Part shown: positions 7,556 through 15,895 of the stretch, piece after piece
Layout: each line of letters starts with the position of its first letter
Numbering within the stretch: the stretch's first letter is position 1
Origin: UBA1189 sp045654565
Lineage (GTDB): Bacteria; Bacteroidota; Bacteroidia; Bacteroidales; Bacteroidaceae
Reading direction: 5' to 3'
Length of the DNA: 27,029 nucleotides
Assembly: GCA_045654565.1 (NCBI GenBank)
Contig: JAZONP010000223.1
Location: forward strand, 1-27,029
Position numbers and translations under genes: made by a program
The notes under the pieces: model-generated
Databases searched by the model: none
The model's input: the letters and a program-made list of their open reading frames with translations, nothing else
What the model was told of the DNA's origin: nothing

Positions 7556-8263
7556 TTAAAGTATATTATTGTTAATATATATCAATGCATATATGCTGAT
7601 GAATGCAAAGATTGCATAAATGGCAGCGATAACAAGTTGCACATCGTTGACCAAGTAGCCCGAGCGAGTATAGTTGGCAGTGATGCGCACTGAAGCATGT
7701 TCTATCTTACTGCTGACGAAGTTGTAGACAAAATACATCATCAAACCGATAGAAGCTCCAAGGAGGGCGCCACAAAGGACATCTCCAGGGTAATGAACGC
7801 CAAGATAGATACGTGAAAAGCAGTTTATGCATGCCCACAAGAGTAACGATAAGCTAAGCGCTCTATTCTTGATAATCAGAGAAACGATGGCAAAGATACC
7901 AAAAGAATTGGACGCATGACTCGACGTGAAGCTATACCCTCCACTACTATATCCGTTTGCAGTGTCGATAAGATGCATGATGGTAGGATCATTGCATGGG
8001 CGCAAGCGACCCACAAAGGGTTTGATAAGATGCGATGATACCTGATCGGTGGCCACAATAGTAAGCGCTACTGCAAGCACGGTCAAGAGGGCAACTCGCG
8101 GAGAGTTGTTCTTCATCACGATGAACAGCAATACCAAAGCCACGGGAATCCATATTGCGGTCGAGGTGTAAATCCTCATCACGCCATCCATATAGAGTGA
8201 GTTGCTGCCGTTAAGAGCAAGCATCACTTGCTTGTCTATGTCTATCAACCGTTGCAGGTCCAT
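7556..8263 (-). CDS. PAP2-superfamily membrane phosphatase
   Basis: 235 residues with several membrane segments (about 38-50, 57-72, 120-131, 136-148, 163-180 and 208-232). The three PAP2 phosphatase motifs are present: KPFVGRLRP at 81-89, SFTSSHAS at 111-118 (histidine in the expected place, with Thr-Ser replacing the usual Pro-Ser), and SRIYLGVHYPGDV at 150-162 with the catalytic His-Asp relationship. Family members dephosphorylate lipid phosphates such as undecaprenyl pyrophosphate, phosphatidylglycerol phosphate or lipid A in the inner membrane; which of these applies here is not visible. The gene begins 9 bp after batE and is likely translated from the same message, which ties it to the bat genes by position only. 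Confidence 0.88.
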   Translation of the reverse strand: MDLQRLIDIDKQVMLALNGSNSLYMDGVMRIYTSTAIWIPVALVLLFIVMKNNSPRVALLTVLAVALTIVATDQVSSHLIKPFVGRLRPCNDPTIMHLIDTANGYSSGGYSFTSSHASNSFGIFAIVSLIIKNRALSLSLLLWACINCFSRIYLGVHYPGDVLCGALLGASIGLMMYFVYNFVSSKIEHASVRITANYTRSGYLVNDVQLVIAAIYAIFAFISIYALIYINNNIL

Positions 8264-8272
8264 CTTACTTGT

Positions 8273-9055
8273 TTATATCTTCTCGATAGATTCGGCAGAC
8301 AGCCATCCAATGTTGCCATCTTCAAGCTCGATCTCTTTCCATGCCTTCATACTATCATCATTAATCTTTACTTTTTTACCCTCATGCAGGACGAAGAGTT
8401 CAGTACCATTTTCACTAGGTGTACTACGTACAACAACGCTTGGGTCCATTATGATGGCATACTCGCGACGCTCGAGTTTTGCTGTCTGATTTGATGCAAT
8501 CAAACCCGTCAAGACACTGCATAGAAGCGAGAGTAATGCAAATATAAAGATAATTTTTTTAGTTTTGCTCTTTTTACTAAAAATAAATAATACCAAAAAC
8601 GAAATAAGTATTATAAAACATAAAATCGAGGTCTTTGCCCAAGCATCGGGATTCATAATAGCCACAAAATCGCGATACCAACGTGTTAGAAAAAGTTCGG
8701 TGATCAATGCGTTTTTGTCAACAGCCTTGGCGCGGGCCAACTCGAGATTAAACTTGATGTCGGCATCAGAAGGGTCTAGCAAGAGGGCACGCTCATAATT
8801 GAGGATAGAACGTGCAATTTCGTTCATCTTGTAGTAAGCCCCTCCGAGATTATAGTATACCTCAGCCGATTCACCATGTTCAGAAAGCAACTGCTCGTAG
8901 ATGTGTACCGCTGTGGCATAATCTGCCGCAGCATAGGCACTATCCGCCATGGCTTTGGTGGATACTATAGTACTGTCGGCAAAGACAATATTCTGTGCAT
9001 TCAGTGTACTGAAACAACAAAATATACCTATTATATATATAAGGTGACGTTTCAT
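8273..9055 (-). CDS. batE: BatE: TPR and SH3-like membrane protein
   Basis: 260 residues: a signal peptide (cleavage near NA-QN, residue 20), TPR repeats at about 35-110 ('YAAADYATAVHIYEQLL', 'VYYNLGGAYYKMNEIARSILNYERALLLDP'), two transmembrane segments (about 143-160 and 167-187) joined by a short basic loop, and a C-terminal bacterial SH3-like domain (about 198-258, 'VVVRSTPSENGTELFVLHEGKKV', ending 'GWLSAESIEKI'). This domain order is that of BatE in the Bacteroides aerotolerance (Bat) cluster. Bat proteins are envelope proteins linked to oxygen or stress tolerance; the biochemical role of BatE is not established. It begins 4 bp after batD and is followed at 9 bp by a PAP2 gene. Confidence 0.88.
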   Translation of the reverse strand: MKRHLIYIIGIFCCFSTLNAQNIVFADSTIVSTKAMADSAYAAADYATAVHIYEQLLSEHGESAEVYYNLGGAYYKMNEIARSILNYERALLLDPSDADIKFNLELARAKAVDKNALITELFLTRWYRDFVAIMNPDAWAKTSILCFIILISFLVLFIFSKKSKTKKIIFIFALLSLLCSVLTGLIASNQTAKLERREYAIIMDPSVVVRSTPSENGTELFVLHEGKKVKINDDSMKAWKEIELEDGNIGWLSAESIEKI

Positions 9056-9059
9056 AAGT

Positions 9060-10931
9060 TTATCTTTTTATCGTGTTCTCCAATTTGTTCATCAACTCTG
9101 CTGTTCGATTATAGACAACCTCTTCTGGTGATCCTTGACCATAAACACCTTGGGTCATACCACCTGACAGTGAGGGAGCATAGCGAGCAAACTCACATTC
9201 TCCGACCAAGGTAACACATTCCTCAATCAAGTTTTCTGGAACCTGACGGGCGGTCAATTGGGCTGAGATATTATCTTTCGACAGTTCTGATACAGGCATA
9301 CTCAATTTGTCGCCCAAGTATCCCCACAAGGCTTTCAGTATCTCATCATAGAACACAGCCTTGTCGTCCTGTTTCATTTTCTGCTTGGCTATTTTGAGGC
9401 GTCGAGTAGCGACTTTTCCTGCTTTCTTTGTTTTTGCTTGGGCTATATTAGCACTCTCAATCACCTGCTTGCGATAAATGATAACTATCACTATGAATGC
9501 AGCAAGGGGGATGATAAAGCCCAACCAAAAAATCATTGTGCCATAGAGATGCTTGCCCTTAGGTTGGTATTTAGCCTCGCCAAGGTGGATATAACGAATA
9601 TCTTGCCCCAAGAGCTGAAGCTCCTCCTTGCTCACATAACCCACGGGAGCCGAACTTGATGCACCTTCGCCTTTAGCCACATTGAGCGTGTACTCAGGAG
9701 TGGTAAGGGTCTTATAAGCACCACTCTTGACATCAAAATAGGAGAATTCTACAGGAGGAATCGTATAGTTCCCTCCGTGACGAGGTATGGCAAGGTATTC
9801 GATTACTTTATTACCCGAGAGGCCGCCAGCCTTGAGGGTAAACTTATTGTCCACCTTGGGATCGTAGACCTCAAAGTCGACAGGAAACTTCACTTCGGGA
9901 GTCTTGATAAGCTTCATATTACCTGTTCCCGAGATGACAAGTTTGAGCGTCACTGCCTCATTCTCCTTCAACTCAGTTGTACTGATCGAGGAGGATATAT
10001 TGAAACTGCCTACGCCGCCATAAAATGATGCAGGTTTACCCGAGGGAAGTGGGCTGACATCAATGGTAAGCTTTGGAGTATGAATGGATTTTTGTACATT
10101 AACATAGCTGCTACCTCCGTTGAAGAATGCATCGAAAGGATCGTAGCTCTGCACACGTTGTGCAACGGTACCCTCAAAGGTGATGGAAGGAATCTCAAGC
10201 TGTCCACTTTGCTGGGGGAACAATACATACTGGCTCCAGACTATGGTACGGTAGTTACGGCCGTTGTAGTGCTCAAGTTCAAATTCACGATTACCCTTCG
10301 GCATCTCCATCTCTTGGGTATGGAAACCCTTGAGGTCGGGCATCTTGCCTGATACATTGGTAAGGTTTACCGTTGTGTAAATCTTATAGGTGAGCAATAC
10401 GGCTTCCTGCTCATATACCTTCTTCTTGTTCACAGTGGCTAAGATGAATAGGTCATCGTTACTTATCTGTCCTGTTTGTGAAGAGCTGGATGTTCCTCTA
10501 CCCTGCTGGGCACCTGATTGCTGTGAACTATGCTGATCGGGAGGGAGCACTTTCACAGAGAGTTGCTTTGACTGCATCTGCTTGCCGTCGACCATGATGG
10601 TAGCAGCAGGAATAGTAAACGTACCCTCTCTCTTGGGGCGAAGGATGCAGGTGAAGGTCAGTGTCTTCGACGAGGTGCGCACACCATTGATGATTGAGGT
10701 GCTTGACGAACTAGACTGGTTAGGTCCAGAGAGTACATCAAAATCAGCAATATCACCAATACGGAATCCTCTGGCATCATGAGTGTTGATAGTGTATGAC
10801 AAACGAAATGTTTCGCCTATTACCACTGCATTGGGTGCACTGGCTGTAAATGATATTTCCTCGGCATGTGCGGTATGGCATGCAAAGGAACTTATCAAAA
10901 GGGCTATAATAAATAAAATTTTTTGTTTCAT
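9060..10931 (-). CDS. batD: BatD: aerotolerance membrane protein
   Basis: 623 residues with a signal peptide (cleavage near AHA-EE, residue 23). The long periplasmic part consists of beta-rich immunoglobulin-like repeats, for example 'SFTASAPNAVVIGETFRLSYTIN', 'RPKREGTFTIPAATI' and 'NEAVTLKLVISGTGNMKLIKTPEVKFP'. A single transmembrane helix follows at about 466-486 ('WLGFIIPLAAFIVIVIIYRK'), then a basic helical cytoplasmic tail with 'ECEFARYAP', a sequence I recognise from BatD. The repeated TIPAATI / TIPPVEFSY strands are typical of the family. In Bacteroides, BatD is encoded with VWA proteins BatA/BatB and TPR proteins BatC/BatE and is believed to form an envelope complex with them. It follows batC by 33 bp. 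No VWA protein is encoded nearby. Confidence 0.93.
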   Translation of the reverse strand: MKQKILFIIALLISSFACHTAHAEEISFTASAPNAVVIGETFRLSYTINTHDARGFRIGDIADFDVLSGPNQSSSSSTSIINGVRTSSKTLTFTCILRPKREGTFTIPAATIMVDGKQMQSKQLSVKVLPPDQHSSQQSGAQQGRGTSSSSQTGQISNDDLFILATVNKKKVYEQEAVLLTYKIYTTVNLTNVSGKMPDLKGFHTQEMEMPKGNREFELEHYNGRNYRTIVWSQYVLFPQQSGQLEIPSITFEGTVAQRVQSYDPFDAFFNGGSSYVNVQKSIHTPKLTIDVSPLPSGKPASFYGGVGSFNISSSISTTELKENEAVTLKLVISGTGNMKLIKTPEVKFPVDFEVYDPKVDNKFTLKAGGLSGNKVIEYLAIPRHGGNYTIPPVEFSYFDVKSGAYKTLTTPEYTLNVAKGEGASSSAPVGYVSKEELQLLGQDIRYIHLGEAKYQPKGKHLYGTMIFWLGFIIPLAAFIVIVIIYRKQVIESANIAQAKTKKAGKVATRRLKIAKQKMKQDDKAVFYDEILKALWGYLGDKLSMPVSELSKDNISAQLTARQVPENLIEECVTLVGECEFARYAPSLSGGMTQGVYGQGSPEEVVYNRTAELMNKLENTIKR

Positions 10932-10964
10932 ATCTTTTCTAAGAGACTCTGCAATCTGTTAAAT

Positions 10965-11726
10965 TTACCAATCCTTCTCAAACGTCTTTCCTTGTTGCTG
11001 TTGCATCATTTTCTTCTGCTTCTCTTGTATGTCCTTCTCGTCTTGCATCAAAGCGTTAAGTATCTGTTCAGCATTTTCTTCAGAGATTTGCTCTTCGTTC
11101 TGTTGTGACTGTTGTTGCTCTTGATTTTGCTGTTCTTGTTGTTCTTGTTGCTCCTGTTGTTCTTGTTGCTCCTGCTGCTCTTGCTGCTCTTGTTGTTGCT
11201 CTTGATTTTGTTGCTGTTCTTGATTCTCCTGTTGTTGTTGATCTTGCTGCTGCTCTTGTTGTTGTTTCTTAAGCATATACATGGCTTTGGCAAGATTATA
11301 GCGCGTCTCATCATCCTTAGGATTGTTGCGCAATGCCTCCTTGTATGCCTCCACGCTTTGAGGATATTGCTGCGCTACGTAGAAGAGTGTACCGAGGTTA
11401 TGATTGATCTGTGCCAACTTAGTCTTGTCTGTCTTAAGTTTAGCAGCTGTAGCATATTGTTGCATTGCCTCCTTGCCCTTCTCTTCGGCTTTCTCCTTAG
11501 ATTGAGGAATTTGATAGAACAAAGCATTACCTAGATTATACATGGCATCTACAGACTGTGGATTGAGCTCAAGTGCCTTGCGGTATTCTATTTCGGCTTT
11601 CTCATACAAACTATCAGCATAGAGTCTGTTTCCTCTGCGAATATGATCGCTTTCGGTCATCGTCTGAGCTGTTATAGAAAGACCTCCATAGAGGAGTACA
11701 ATATATAGGAATATCTTTTTAAACAT
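10965..11726 (-). CDS. batC: BatC: TPR protein with Gln/Glu-rich tail
   Basis: 253 residues: signal peptide (about 1-20, cleavage at TA-QT), TPR repeats at about 27-150 ('NRLYADSLYEKAEIEYRKAL', 'NHNLGTLFYVAQQYPQSVEAYKEAL', 'TRYNLAKAMYML'), a low-complexity Gln/Glu/Asn tract at 154-214 and a short charged C-terminus. This is the BatC layout, exported with TPRs for protein contacts and a polar tail. It is the first gene of the cluster here, read from a possible promoter at 11747-11754. In the Bacteroides bat cluster batC follows moxR, a DUF58 gene, batA and batB; none of these is upstream here, where a divergent dehydrogenase begins instead. The Q/E tract is encoded by imperfect 9-bp repeats and so may vary in length between strains. 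Confidence 0.88.
   Translation of the reverse strand: MFKKIFLYIVLLYGGLSITAQTMTESDHIRRGNRLYADSLYEKAEIEYRKALELNPQSVDAMYNLGNALFYQIPQSKEKAEEKGKEAMQQYATAAKLKTDKTKLAQINHNLGTLFYVAQQYPQSVEAYKEALRNNPKDDETRYNLAKAMYMLKKQQQEQQQDQQQQENQEQQQNQEQQQEQQEQQEQQEQQEQQEQQEQQNQEQQQSQQNEEQISEENAEQILNALMQDEKDIQEKQKKMMQQQQGKTFEKDW
11085..11267. repeat. Gln/Glu-rich trinucleotide/9-bp repeats in batC
   Basis: The minus strand encodes BatC residues 154-214, almost only Q, E and N. The core at 11127-11192 is seven consecutive E-Q-Q codon triplets (9-bp GAACAACAR-type units, some with synonymous changes). The reverse strand shows the matching GTT/CTT/CCT run, which creates a spurious poly-leucine frame. Confidence 0.9.
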
Positions 11727-11746
11727 CTTTTTTCACATTTAAGTTG

Positions 11747-11754
11747 CGAAGATA
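11747..11754 (-). promoter_or_regulatory. Candidate -7 box for batC
   Basis: Minus-strand TATCTTCG matches the Bacteroidetes -7 consensus TAnnTTTG at seven of eight positions and lies 20 bases before the batC ATG (11726). I found no TTTG -33 element at the usual spacing, so the call rests on the -7 box and its position. Confidence 0.4.
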
Positions 11755-11922
11755 CAAAAAAACAGATGAAATATATAAAACTCACTCCCGTTTTTAAGTT
11801 TATTTCAGAAAAAACCTTGCTTTGCTCATGGACAATCGTTGGATTGGGACGAATGGCGGTGTTATGGGGTAAGCTGAGTGGGCTTTGGGACTATTGTGAA
11901 ACCTTATCGCTAGGATTTGTTA

Positions 11923-11930
11923 TACCTTTG
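11923..11930 (+). promoter_or_regulatory. Candidate -7 box for the SDR/ALDH genes
   Basis: TACCTTTG is a perfect TAnnTTTG -7 box 57 bases before the SDR ATG at 11988. No clear -33 TTTG is at the expected distance. It lies in the 261-bp divergent region 11727-11987, which otherwise holds only a short open frame without family features and an imperfect inverted repeat (CCTTTGC at about 11925 / GCAAAAGG at about 11942). Confidence 0.45.
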
Positions 11931-11987
11931 CCAGCGATTAGCAAAAGGTAAAAGAATAACAGTTTTTGTTCAAAAAAATACAGAAGT

Positions 11988-12794
11988 ATGAAGTTTAACA
12001 ATCGCAATGTGCTTATTACTGGAGGTGCTTCAGGTATAGGCAAAATCATGGGACGCATCGCTTTGGAGAAAGGTGCAAAATGTCTCATCATTTGGGATAT
12101 CAACGAAACAAATATCGAAGCTACAGCAGAGGAGTTTGCCACAAAAGGCAAGGTAAAGGGTTATCGTGTCGATGTCGGTAACATCGAGGCTGTACGCACA
12201 GCATACGCCACCACTGTGAAGGAATGTGGCGATATTGACATCCTCATCAACAATGCCGGTATCATCACCAGTAATAAGACCTTCGATGAGGTAGACATTT
12301 CTGAAATAGACCGTACTATGCTCATCAATGCCATCGCTCCCATGTATGTAGCTCGTGTGATGCTCCCCGACATGTTGCGTCGCGGTGTCGGACACATCTG
12401 TAACATCACCTCAGCTGGTGGCATGTTGGGCAACCCCCGTATGTCGGTCTATGGAGCTAGCAAGTGGGCAGCCATCGGGTGGTCCGACTCGGTACGCATC
12501 GAACTGCAGGAGCAGAAGAGTCCCGTGCGCGTCACCACCATTACACCTTATTATATCAATACGGGAATGTTTGATGGTGTGAAGTCACGCATTATCCCTA
12601 TCCTTAAGCCCGAATATGTGTCGAAGAGAATTATCCGCGCTATTGAGAGGAATCTCATCTTCCGCGGCATACCTTTCGGATTACATTTCATCCGTTTCTG
12701 GCAATTTATCCTCCCGATACCTGTTTTTGACTTTTTCTTTGGCAAAGTCTTTGGTATTTACCATACAATGGATAACTTTACGGGCCGAAAGTGA
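11988..12794 (+). CDS. Short-chain dehydrogenase/reductase
   Basis: 268 residues of the classical SDR family. Motifs are in the expected places: the cofactor-binding TGGASGIG at 11-18, NNAG at 88-91, catalytic Ser142, and YGASK with Tyr155 and Lys159. Asp37 after the second strand (IIWDIN) favours NAD(H) over NADP(H). The C-terminus carries a hydrophobic stretch ('FIRFWQFILPIPVFDFFFGKVFG', about 236-258 in part) that could hold the protein at the membrane, as in retinol-dehydrogenase-like SDR16C relatives acting on lipid alcohols. The actual substrate is not visible. It is followed after 127 bp by a class-3 aldehyde dehydrogenase on the same strand, so the pair could convert a hydrophobic alcohol through an aldehyde to an acid, or work in reverse. 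Confidence 0.88.
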   Translation: MKFNNRNVLITGGASGIGKIMGRIALEKGAKCLIIWDINETNIEATAEEFATKGKVKGYRVDVGNIEAVRTAYATTVKECGDIDILINNAGIITSNKTFDEVDISEIDRTMLINAIAPMYVARVMLPDMLRRGVGHICNITSAGGMLGNPRMSVYGASKWAAIGWSDSVRIELQEQKSPVRVTTITPYYINTGMFDGVKSRIIPILKPEYVSKRIIRAIERNLIFRGIPFGLHFIRFWQFILPIPVFDFFFGKVFGIYHTMDNFTGRK

Positions 12795-12921
12795 GAAAAC
12801 CTCTCCCTCTCTTTGATGGTAGGGGTTAAGTATAGTCGGATAGAAATATAACAGTTAATAAACATCATATCGCAGCAAGTCTGCAAGTTCTCCCTCCGGG
12901 GAGGATGGTGAGTCTCCTTTT

Positions 12922-14310
12922 ATGATAGAACAAATCATTCAGGCGCAACGCGCCTATTTCCGTAGCGGTGCTACACTCGACATCCGTTTTCGTCGTCAGA
13001 TGCTGACGAAGTTGCAAGCTGCTCTCACAAAGTGGGAGAAGCCACTGGCAGAAGCCCTTTGGAGTGACCTCCACAAGTCCTACGAGGAGGCCTACCTCAC
13101 CGAGCTCAGCATCGTCAAGGGAGAGGTAGCCAACCACCTCCGCCATCTCAGCAAGTGGAGCCGTCGCAAGCGCCGCCCCACACCACTCAAGATGTTCCCC
13201 TCGCGTAGCTACATCGTAAGCGAACCTTTGGGCAATACGCTCATTATGGCTCCGTGGAACTATCCCGTGCAATTGCTGCTTAATCCCCTTGTGGGCGCCA
13301 TCACTGCTGGTTGTACAGCGATACTCAAGCCCTCACCCTATGTGCCCACCGTATCTCAAGTTATGGCAGATATGATTGCCGACACCTTTCCCTCCGACTA
13401 TATCGCCGTGATACAGGGTAACCGTGAGGTCAACAAGGCACTCCTTGCCCAACGCTTCGATCTCATCTTCTTCACCGGCAGCCCTTCATTGGGTAAGATG
13501 GTCATGGAGGCAGCATCAAAGCATCTCACCCCCGTCATCCTCGAGCTCGGCGGCAAGAGTCCCTGCATCGTCGACCGCACGGCCGACATCAAGCTAGCGG
13601 CCAAGCGTGTGGCTTGGGGTAAGACGCTCAACTCGGGTCAGACCTGTATTGCCCCCGACTACCTACTCATCCATGAAGAGGTGAAGGAGGAGTTCGTCAC
13701 AGCCTTTGCCCATGCCATCAAGGAGTTGCATGGCAACGACATCAAGACCCATAAGCACTATGTGCGCATGGTCAACGACCGCGCCTTCGAGCGCGTCAAG
13801 AGCTATCTCGCTGAGGGCGACATCCTCTACGGAGGCCGCACTGATGCTACAGAGCGCTTCATCGAACCTACCCTACTTGATATGCACATCAGCCTCACTG
13901 ATAGCGATGTAGACACCAAGACCAACAGCAAGGCAGTGCTTACCGAGGAGATCTTTGGTCCCGTATTTCCCATCCTCACCTTCAAGACTCTCGATGAGGT
14001 GACAGGCTACATCACACGCCGTGAGAAGCCTCTGGCCTTCTACTACTTTGGCGACGAAGCCAAGGGGTGGAACCTCATTCACCACACCTCATCAGGTGGT
14101 GCTTGCATCAACGACACCATCATGCACATCGCCAATGAGCACATCCCCTTCGGTGGTGTAGGCAACTCAGGCATGGGCGGCTATCATGGCGAAGAGAGTT
14201 TCCGTGTCTTCTCACACCGTCGCTCGGTAGTGACTACGGGCACATGGATAGATCTCCCCTTCCGCTATATGCCCTACAAGATGTTCGCCCTCGTGAAGAA
14301 GATTGTGTAA
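12922..14310 (+). CDS. Aldehyde dehydrogenase, class-3 (ALDH3-like)
   Basis: 462 residues, the short length typical of class-3 and fatty-aldehyde dehydrogenases. Visible motifs are the cofactor/oxyanion 'APWNYP' at 110-115, 'FTGSPSLG' at 184-191, Glu208 in 'ILELGGKSP', and the catalytic Cys242 in 'NSGQTCIAPD', with 'EEIFGPVFPI' and 'PFGGVGNSGMGGYHG' later. The enzyme oxidises medium or long-chain aldehydes to acids with NAD(P)+. The C-terminus 'LPFRYMPYKMFALVKKIV' is amphipathic, consistent with a membrane contact. The start at 12922 follows a GGGGAGGATGG stretch that gives a purine-rich ribosome-binding region in a genome with few of them. It ends at a good terminator. Confidence 0.92.
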   Translation: MIEQIIQAQRAYFRSGATLDIRFRRQMLTKLQAALTKWEKPLAEALWSDLHKSYEEAYLTELSIVKGEVANHLRHLSKWSRRKRRPTPLKMFPSRSYIVSEPLGNTLIMAPWNYPVQLLLNPLVGAITAGCTAILKPSPYVPTVSQVMADMIADTFPSDYIAVIQGNREVNKALLAQRFDLIFFTGSPSLGKMVMEAASKHLTPVILELGGKSPCIVDRTADIKLAAKRVAWGKTLNSGQTCIAPDYLLIHEEVKEEFVTAFAHAIKELHGNDIKTHKHYVRMVNDRAFERVKSYLAEGDILYGGRTDATERFIEPTLLDMHISLTDSDVDTKTNSKAVLTEEIFGPVFPILTFKTLDEVTGYITRREKPLAFYYFGDEAKGWNLIHHTSSGGACINDTIMHIANEHIPFGGVGNSGMGGYHGEESFRVFSHRRSVVTTGTWIDLPFRYMPYKMFALVKKIV

Positions 14311-14339
14311 AGATGACAACGAAACAACTATCAAAAAGT

Positions 14340-14372
14340 AAGGAGAAAGTTCCACGACCTTCTCCTTTTTAT
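14340..14372. terminator. Rho-independent terminator between convergent genes
   Basis: AAGGAGAA (14340-14347) pairs perfectly with TTCTCCTT (14360-14367) around a 12-base loop, followed by TTTATTTTA on the + strand. AAAAAG precedes the stem, so it can also serve the convergent minus-strand gene that stops at 14398. It lies 30 bp after the ALDH stop codon. Confidence 0.75.
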
Positions 14373-14397
14373 TTTACTAACTTCAACTAAAGCATAA

Positions 14398-15879
14398 TCA
14401 ATACCACTCCTCCACCTCGGGACGGATATTCACGTAGCGAGGCATACATTCTCCGATATCAGCACCTATGTATGTAGGATCGCATATATAATATAATTTT
14501 CCTTGATACCTGAAGGCTGTGGCATTTTGCGGTGTGCTAGACAACGAAACAGCCGTACATTCATGTCCTGGATAGCCAACAAGTAGCACATCCAGCTCCA
14601 GAACTTCATGAACTAGATAGGCATAAAAAATAGAACGGTCTTCACAATCACAATAAGGGTAATAGAGTGTCTCGTCAAAGAAGAAACTTTTCTCTACTCC
14701 ATCTCCAAATTGCTGTCCATCCGTTTGATATTCAAAGGCACTCTGCACGAAGTGAAGTAGTGCATTGGCAGCATCAGACTCACTCATACCCTGAACCTGT
14801 TTTTTGAGTTGATTAATAACAGCACGTCTGACTTCCGCATCAGTCTTAGAAGCTGCATAGCAGTAAATATCCATTGATGGATACTCCTGTAGTAATGCTA
14901 TCACATTCTTGTTTACATCTCCCTGTACAGATAATCCCCCATATGACAAATAAAAAGATTGGTTATTTCCCGGTAAGCGGTATGCGGGATTGATAATCAA
15001 GTCCATCTGTCTTCCGTAATCCTCTCCTACAGGCAAAGAACAAGTATATATACGACTATTTAAAGGTATAGATTTGGGATACACATAATAGTTAGACTCG
15101 TTCATTGAGATGTAGGTATTGGCATATACTTTTTGTTCGAATGGAAGTAACAGATATACAGCGTTCTCGTCAATTGCCAAACGTACATCATACCCCATGC
15201 TTAGCATCAAATATTGCATCATCACTCTTGATGCGACAATATTGTCTTTCGCCCAAATAGAGCAATATTTTTCCACTGCCTTGAATGTACACCAATCTCC
15301 TAATTGATGGTTTGCAGCCAATTGTTGTAGTCCTTCGATGCAAGCCTTTGTATCACTTTGGTGTATTTGTTTCCAATACTCCACCACCTCTTGTTGGTTA
15401 CTTCTGATTAATTCAGCCTCCAACTTTGGAGCAGGAACTGCCATAGACACCCCATACAAGGTAAATCTAATCTGTTGAACATTTGGTGTAGGAACAGAAG
15501 GTACTGTGGGGACATTAGGTGCAGATGGAATAGTGGGTTCTGCTGGTTCTGTTGGTTTTACAGGAGCAGGTGGATTGGATTCTTCTGACTCTTCTGGTTC
15601 CACAATTACAGGTTTATCTGGATCTTTCCCAACAGGGTTTTCAGAAGGTGTATATACAGGTGCCTCTTCTGGCTTGGGGGTTGTCACACGGCGGTGGCCA
15701 GCCATAGTTTCATACTCTGCCCATGCTGCATCTAGAAACTCAACGTAGCGTTCCATGATTCCCTTACGAAAATCTTGATAATCACTTAGCATTCGACTGC
15801 GGAATGCTTTAAAATCGTCCGTTTGTGCCTGTAAACGAGGTGCGACAAACAGGAACAAGACCATCAAAATCTTTTTCAT
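14398..15879 (-). CDS. Exported transglutaminase-like protein with proline-rich linker
   Basis: 493 residues. A signal peptide (about 1-18, cleavage after LQA) leads into a helical, aromatic-rich segment (21-60, 'FKAFRSRMLSDYQDFRKG'), then a Pro/Glu-rich linker (66-133), and a globular region to the end. The C-terminal part shows a transglutaminase/cysteine-protease-like triad order: Cys412 in 'YPYCDCEDRSIFYAYL', His439 in 'GYPGHECTAV' and Asp467 in 'YYICDPTYIGADIGECMP'. An earlier stretch (about 196-250, 'DWCTFKAVEKYCS', 'QYLMLSMGYDVRLA') looks like a second, degenerate copy of the same fold without His/Asp. The function is unknown; such proteins cleave or cross-link peptides or act as binders in the periplasm. 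It is the last gene of a four-gene minus-strand locus, starting 16 bp after the LPP20-like gene. Confidence 0.75.
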   Translation of the reverse strand: MKKILMVLFLFVAPRLQAQTDDFKAFRSRMLSDYQDFRKGIMERYVEFLDAAWAEYETMAGHRRVTTPKPEEAPVYTPSENPVGKDPDKPVIVEPEESEESNPPAPVKPTEPAEPTIPSAPNVPTVPSVPTPNVQQIRFTLYGVSMAVPAPKLEAELIRSNQQEVVEYWKQIHQSDTKACIEGLQQLAANHQLGDWCTFKAVEKYCSIWAKDNIVASRVMMQYLMLSMGYDVRLAIDENAVYLLLPFEQKVYANTYISMNESNYYVYPKSIPLNSRIYTCSLPVGEDYGRQMDLIINPAYRLPGNNQSFYLSYGGLSVQGDVNKNVIALLQEYPSMDIYCYAASKTDAEVRRAVINQLKKQVQGMSESDAANALLHFVQSAFEYQTDGQQFGDGVEKSFFFDETLYYPYCDCEDRSIFYAYLVHEVLELDVLLVGYPGHECTAVSLSSTPQNATAFRYQGKLYYICDPTYIGADIGECMPRYVNIRPEVEEWY

Positions 15880-15895
15880 GTCAGATATATTCTAT

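Noticed and set aside
11112..11534. Plus-strand frame with a poly-leucine run
   Set aside because: It is the antisense of the Gln/Glu repeat of batC; the leucine run is an artefact of CTT/CTG complements, not a membrane protein.
11766..11951. 61-codon plus-strand frame in the divergent region before the SDR gene
   Set aside because: No recognisable domain, and it overlaps the region expected to hold both promoters; more likely non-coding.
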